From positions 1 to 7,482 of the forward strand of contig JAQSDP010000068.1 in NCBI GenBank assembly GCA_029945985.1: DNA of 7,482 bases. Direction: 5' to 3'. Shown here in pieces: positions 5,556 through 7,482 of this stretch. Every line of letters begins with the position of its first letter. Position 1 is the first letter of the stretch. Both the position numbers and the translations under genes were made by a program. This stretch comes from a bacterium. Its GTDB lineage: Bacteria > Acidobacteriota > Blastocatellia > Pyrinomonadales > Pyrinomonadaceae. The notes under the pieces were generated by a model. The model was not told where the DNA came from. It was given only the letters and a program-made list of their open reading frames with translations, and searched no databases.

Positions 5556-6674
5556 TTAGTTCGATTCGGCCTCGGCGAGCGAATCGGTCGCTAGTTCGGT
5601 CGTATCTACTTCTTCCAGTGATGGCGCAGTAGCGCTGTCGCCCAATACGTCCTCTATGTAGAGCATCTGCACGCCAACGACTGCGGCTGCAAGGATCGGT
5701 GTTGCGAGCACGAGGCCCATGCCACCGACCAGTACTCCAAGAGCGAGTTGGAAGACAATTGTCAGCGCCGGCGGAAGTTCAACCGTTTCCCGTTCAATGA
5801 ACGGAGTCACGACATTCGACTCGATCAACTGCACGCCGACGTAAAGTCCCAGAACGTAGACAGCCGTGATAGGGCTGTCGATGAATGCGAGAAGGATGGC
5901 CGGGATCGCAGAGATGATCGGCCCAAAATTCGGGATAAACGATAGAAGCCCGGCGATCAGCCCCAAGGTCAGTGCGAGTGGTACGCCAATGATAGAAAGT
6001 CCGATCCACGTCAAAATACCTATGAACAGCATCGACGCAGCCTTCCCGATCAGCCACCAGCGAAGTGTCTGGTAGATACCTGCGATCACTTCTTTCACGC
6101 GATCCCGCTGAGAGAACGGGAACAATCTCAGGAATCCGGAAAGGTAGAGCCTGGGTTCGCTGGCCAGGTATACGGCTAACAATAAAACGATCGCGATATT
6201 GCCAAGCACGCCCATCGTCGAGGAGAAGACCCCGCCAACTCCGTACATCAGATTGGACGCATTGATATTCTCGAGGACCGAGTCATAGCTCGGAAGATTT
6301 TCAATAAGCGTGCGGCCCCATCCATAACGGCTCAGAAATTCGGTGACGCTTTGAACGCTTGCCGGCAGCTTTTCACGGAGCAGGCCCGCCTGTTCCGCGA
6401 TGCTCGGCGAAAGAGCGGCAATAAATCCGCCGATGAGGAGTACGAGTAGCAGGGAGACGAGCAGCACAAGCCATCCGTCCGCGACCTTGACGTAGTTTGC
6501 GACGATCTCCGCAAGTCCCCGAAGGAAGATCGCAAGAAGAGCGGCGGCGAATATAAGGAGTATGACGTTGAAGGTGCAGTAAAGCGCCGCCAGAAGCAGA
6601 ACGGAGCAGATTACCACGGCTGACGCGATCAACACCTTTTTTGCGAATCTTTTTGTGCTGCTGGGTTCCTGCAT
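5556..6674 (-). CDS. AI-2E (PerM/TqsA-like) family membrane protein
   Basis: This is a 372-residue inner-membrane protein of the AI-2E transporter family (formerly UPF0118). Some members have been linked to autoinducer-2 export and others to sodium/proton or other transport, so the name does not fix the substrate. Layout: a short basic N-terminus, hydrophobic segments at about 13-32, 35-53, 67-88, 155-171, 209-229, 231-262, 268-288 and 302-336, and a soluble helical stretch at about 90-145 between helices 3 and 4, as usual. Family motifs are IPNFGPIISAIP (247-258) and QLIESNVVTPFI (282-293). Residues 341-372 form an acidic, low-hydrophobicity tail that ends in the cytosol or is disordered. 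Its ATG directly abuts the asd stop codon (TAA then ATG, no gap), and purB follows after 11 nt, so the three are almost certainly one operon. Confidence 0.92.
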   Translation of the reverse strand: MQEPSSTKRFAKKVLIASAVVICSVLLLAALYCTFNVILLIFAAALLAIFLRGLAEIVANYVKVADGWLVLLVSLLLVLLIGGFIAALSPSIAEQAGLLREKLPASVQSVTEFLSRYGWGRTLIENLPSYDSVLENINASNLMYGVGGVFSSTMGVLGNIAIVLLLAVYLASEPRLYLSGFLRLFPFSQRDRVKEVIAGIYQTLRWWLIGKAASMLFIGILTWIGLSIIGVPLALTLGLIAGLLSFIPNFGPIISAIPAILLAFIDSPITAVYVLGLYVGVQLIESNVVTPFIERETVELPPALTIVFQLALGVLVGGMGLVLATPILAAAVVGVQMLYIEDVLGDSATAPSLEEVDTTELATDSLAEAESN

Positions 6675-7482
6675 TTAGATAAGGCCCCGGTCGATAAGCA
6701 ACTCGGCATTGAGTATCGCGGATCCCGCAGCTCCGCGGACGGTGTTGTGGCTTAGTGCGACGAAGCGGTAATCGAAGACATTATCTGGAAATACGCGACC
6801 TACGGAGATTGTCATGCCGTTGCCATTATCGCGATCGAGTCGGGGCTGCGGACGCGATGGCTCTTCGGTGACATCGATGAATACGTCGGGCGATGAGTGG
6901 AGCTTGAGCGAGGGGAATCGCTGCATTGCTGCCACGACGTCCTCTAGTGTTGCCGTCTCTCTCAGATCGACACGCACTGACGCCGTGTGGCCGTCGAGGA
7001 CGTGGACGCGGAAGCATTGAGCTGAGACCTCGAAATCGGCCTTTTTGATCGCTCCGTCGACGAATGTCCCGAGGATCTTCTGAGCTTCCGTCTCGACCTT
7101 CGGCTCCTCGCCGGCAATGTACGGCAACACGTTGTCCGTGATGTCCATCGACGAAACGCCCGGATAGCCGGCTCCCGAGATCGCCTGCATCGTTGTGACG
7201 ACAACCGATTCGATCCCGAATTTGCGGTGCAGGGCGGCGAGCGGCGGGGCGAAGCTCATAACTGCACAATTAGGATTGGTAACGATAAACCCTTTGCCGA
7301 AGCCGCGTTTCTTACGTTGGACGTCTATTAGTCCGAGGTGGTCGGCGTTGACCTCGGGGATCAGCAGCGGCACGTCTTCATCCATCCGGTAGCTGGATGA
7401 ATTGCTGATGACTGGAAATCCTGCTCGTGCGAAAGCCTCTTCGGTCTCGCGGGCGACGTTGGACGGTAGGCTGGAAAATACA
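6675..7482 (-). CDS. asd: Aspartate-semialdehyde dehydrogenase (5' partial)
   Basis: Asd reduces beta-aspartyl phosphate to aspartate semialdehyde with NADPH, the branch point to lysine/diaminopimelate, threonine and methionine, in the cytosol. The frame runs open to the window's right edge, giving 268 visible residues of about 350; the N-terminal NADP-binding part is outside. The ATG at 7385 is internal: the upstream residues continue the family pattern (FSSLPSNVARETE, then SNSSSYRMDEDVPLLIPEVN). The catalytic Cys is in TNPNCAV (codon 7266-7268), and the probable catalytic His is in LDGHTASV. RPQPRLDRD and LSHNTVRGAAGSAILNAELL follow. These motifs point to the archaeal/fungal-type Asd family (as in Methanocaldococcus and yeast Hom2), also found in some bacteria, rather than the E. 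coli type. First visible gene of the asd-AI-2E-purB unit. Confidence 0.95.
   Translation of the reverse strand, partial: VFSSLPSNVARETEEAFARAGFPVISNSSSYRMDEDVPLLIPEVNADHLGLIDVQRKKRGFGKGFIVTNPNCAVMSFAPPLAALHRKFGIESVVVTTMQAISGAGYPGVSSMDITDNVLPYIAGEEPKVETEAQKILGTFVDGAIKKADFEVSAQCFRVHVLDGHTASVRVDLRETATLEDVVAAMQRFPSLKLHSSPDVFIDVTEEPSRPQPRLDRDNGNGMTISVGRVFPDNVFDYRFVALSHNTVRGAAGSAILNAELLIDRGLI

Noticed and set aside
6826..7269. Open frame of 147 codons on the minus strand inside asd
   Set aside because: It is an alternative frame of a well-conserved Asd sequence with Arg-rich translation and no family pattern.

Overview
The window looks like chromosomal housekeeping DNA from an Acidobacteriota bacterium, most plausibly the Blastocatellia/Pyrinomonadaceae side. 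This rests on three things: the 3' end of an Oar-like TonB-dependent receptor of the kind greatly expanded in that phylum (FDRPHRFSG and DVFNLLNHRNFG motifs), a G+C content near one half by eye, and the general gene mix. The taxonomic call is an inference from protein style, not a search result. No rRNA, tRNA, CRISPR array, insertion sequence or phage gene is visible.

Layout, left to right. (1) Positions 1-1223, plus strand: C-terminal barrel of a TonB-dependent outer-membrane receptor whose 5' end lies outside the window, closed by a strong intrinsic terminator at 1250-1282. (2) Positions 1273-3169, minus strand, transcribed right to left: purS, then purQ with a 4-nt ATGA overlap, then after 122 nt an EamA/DMT-family membrane transporter. 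(3) Positions 3170-3309: a 140-bp divergent control region with two inverted repeats and a pair of imperfect direct repeats exactly 40 bp apart. (4) Positions 3310-4255, plus strand: two tandem paralogous small membrane proteins of the DUF4870/Tic20-like type, with a long hairpin between them. (5) Positions 4252-7482, minus strand, transcribed right to left: asd (5' end outside the window), an AI-2E/PerM-family membrane protein and purB, packed with 0- and 11-nt gaps.

How the genes fit together. PurS and PurQ are the small subunit and the glutaminase subunit of formylglycinamidine ribonucleotide synthase (step 4 of IMP synthesis); the large subunit PurL is not here. PurB catalyses two fumarate-releasing steps of purine synthesis. 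Asd makes aspartate semialdehyde for lysine/diaminopimelate, threonine and methionine. The pur genes are thus split by the plus-strand membrane pair, which meets purB tail to tail inside a single TTAA that supplies both stop codons.

Most of the window is ordinary core metabolism. The least explained parts are the tandem DUF4870 pair with its inter-gene hairpin and the divergent control region it shares with purS. I see no convincing evidence of a wholly new system.
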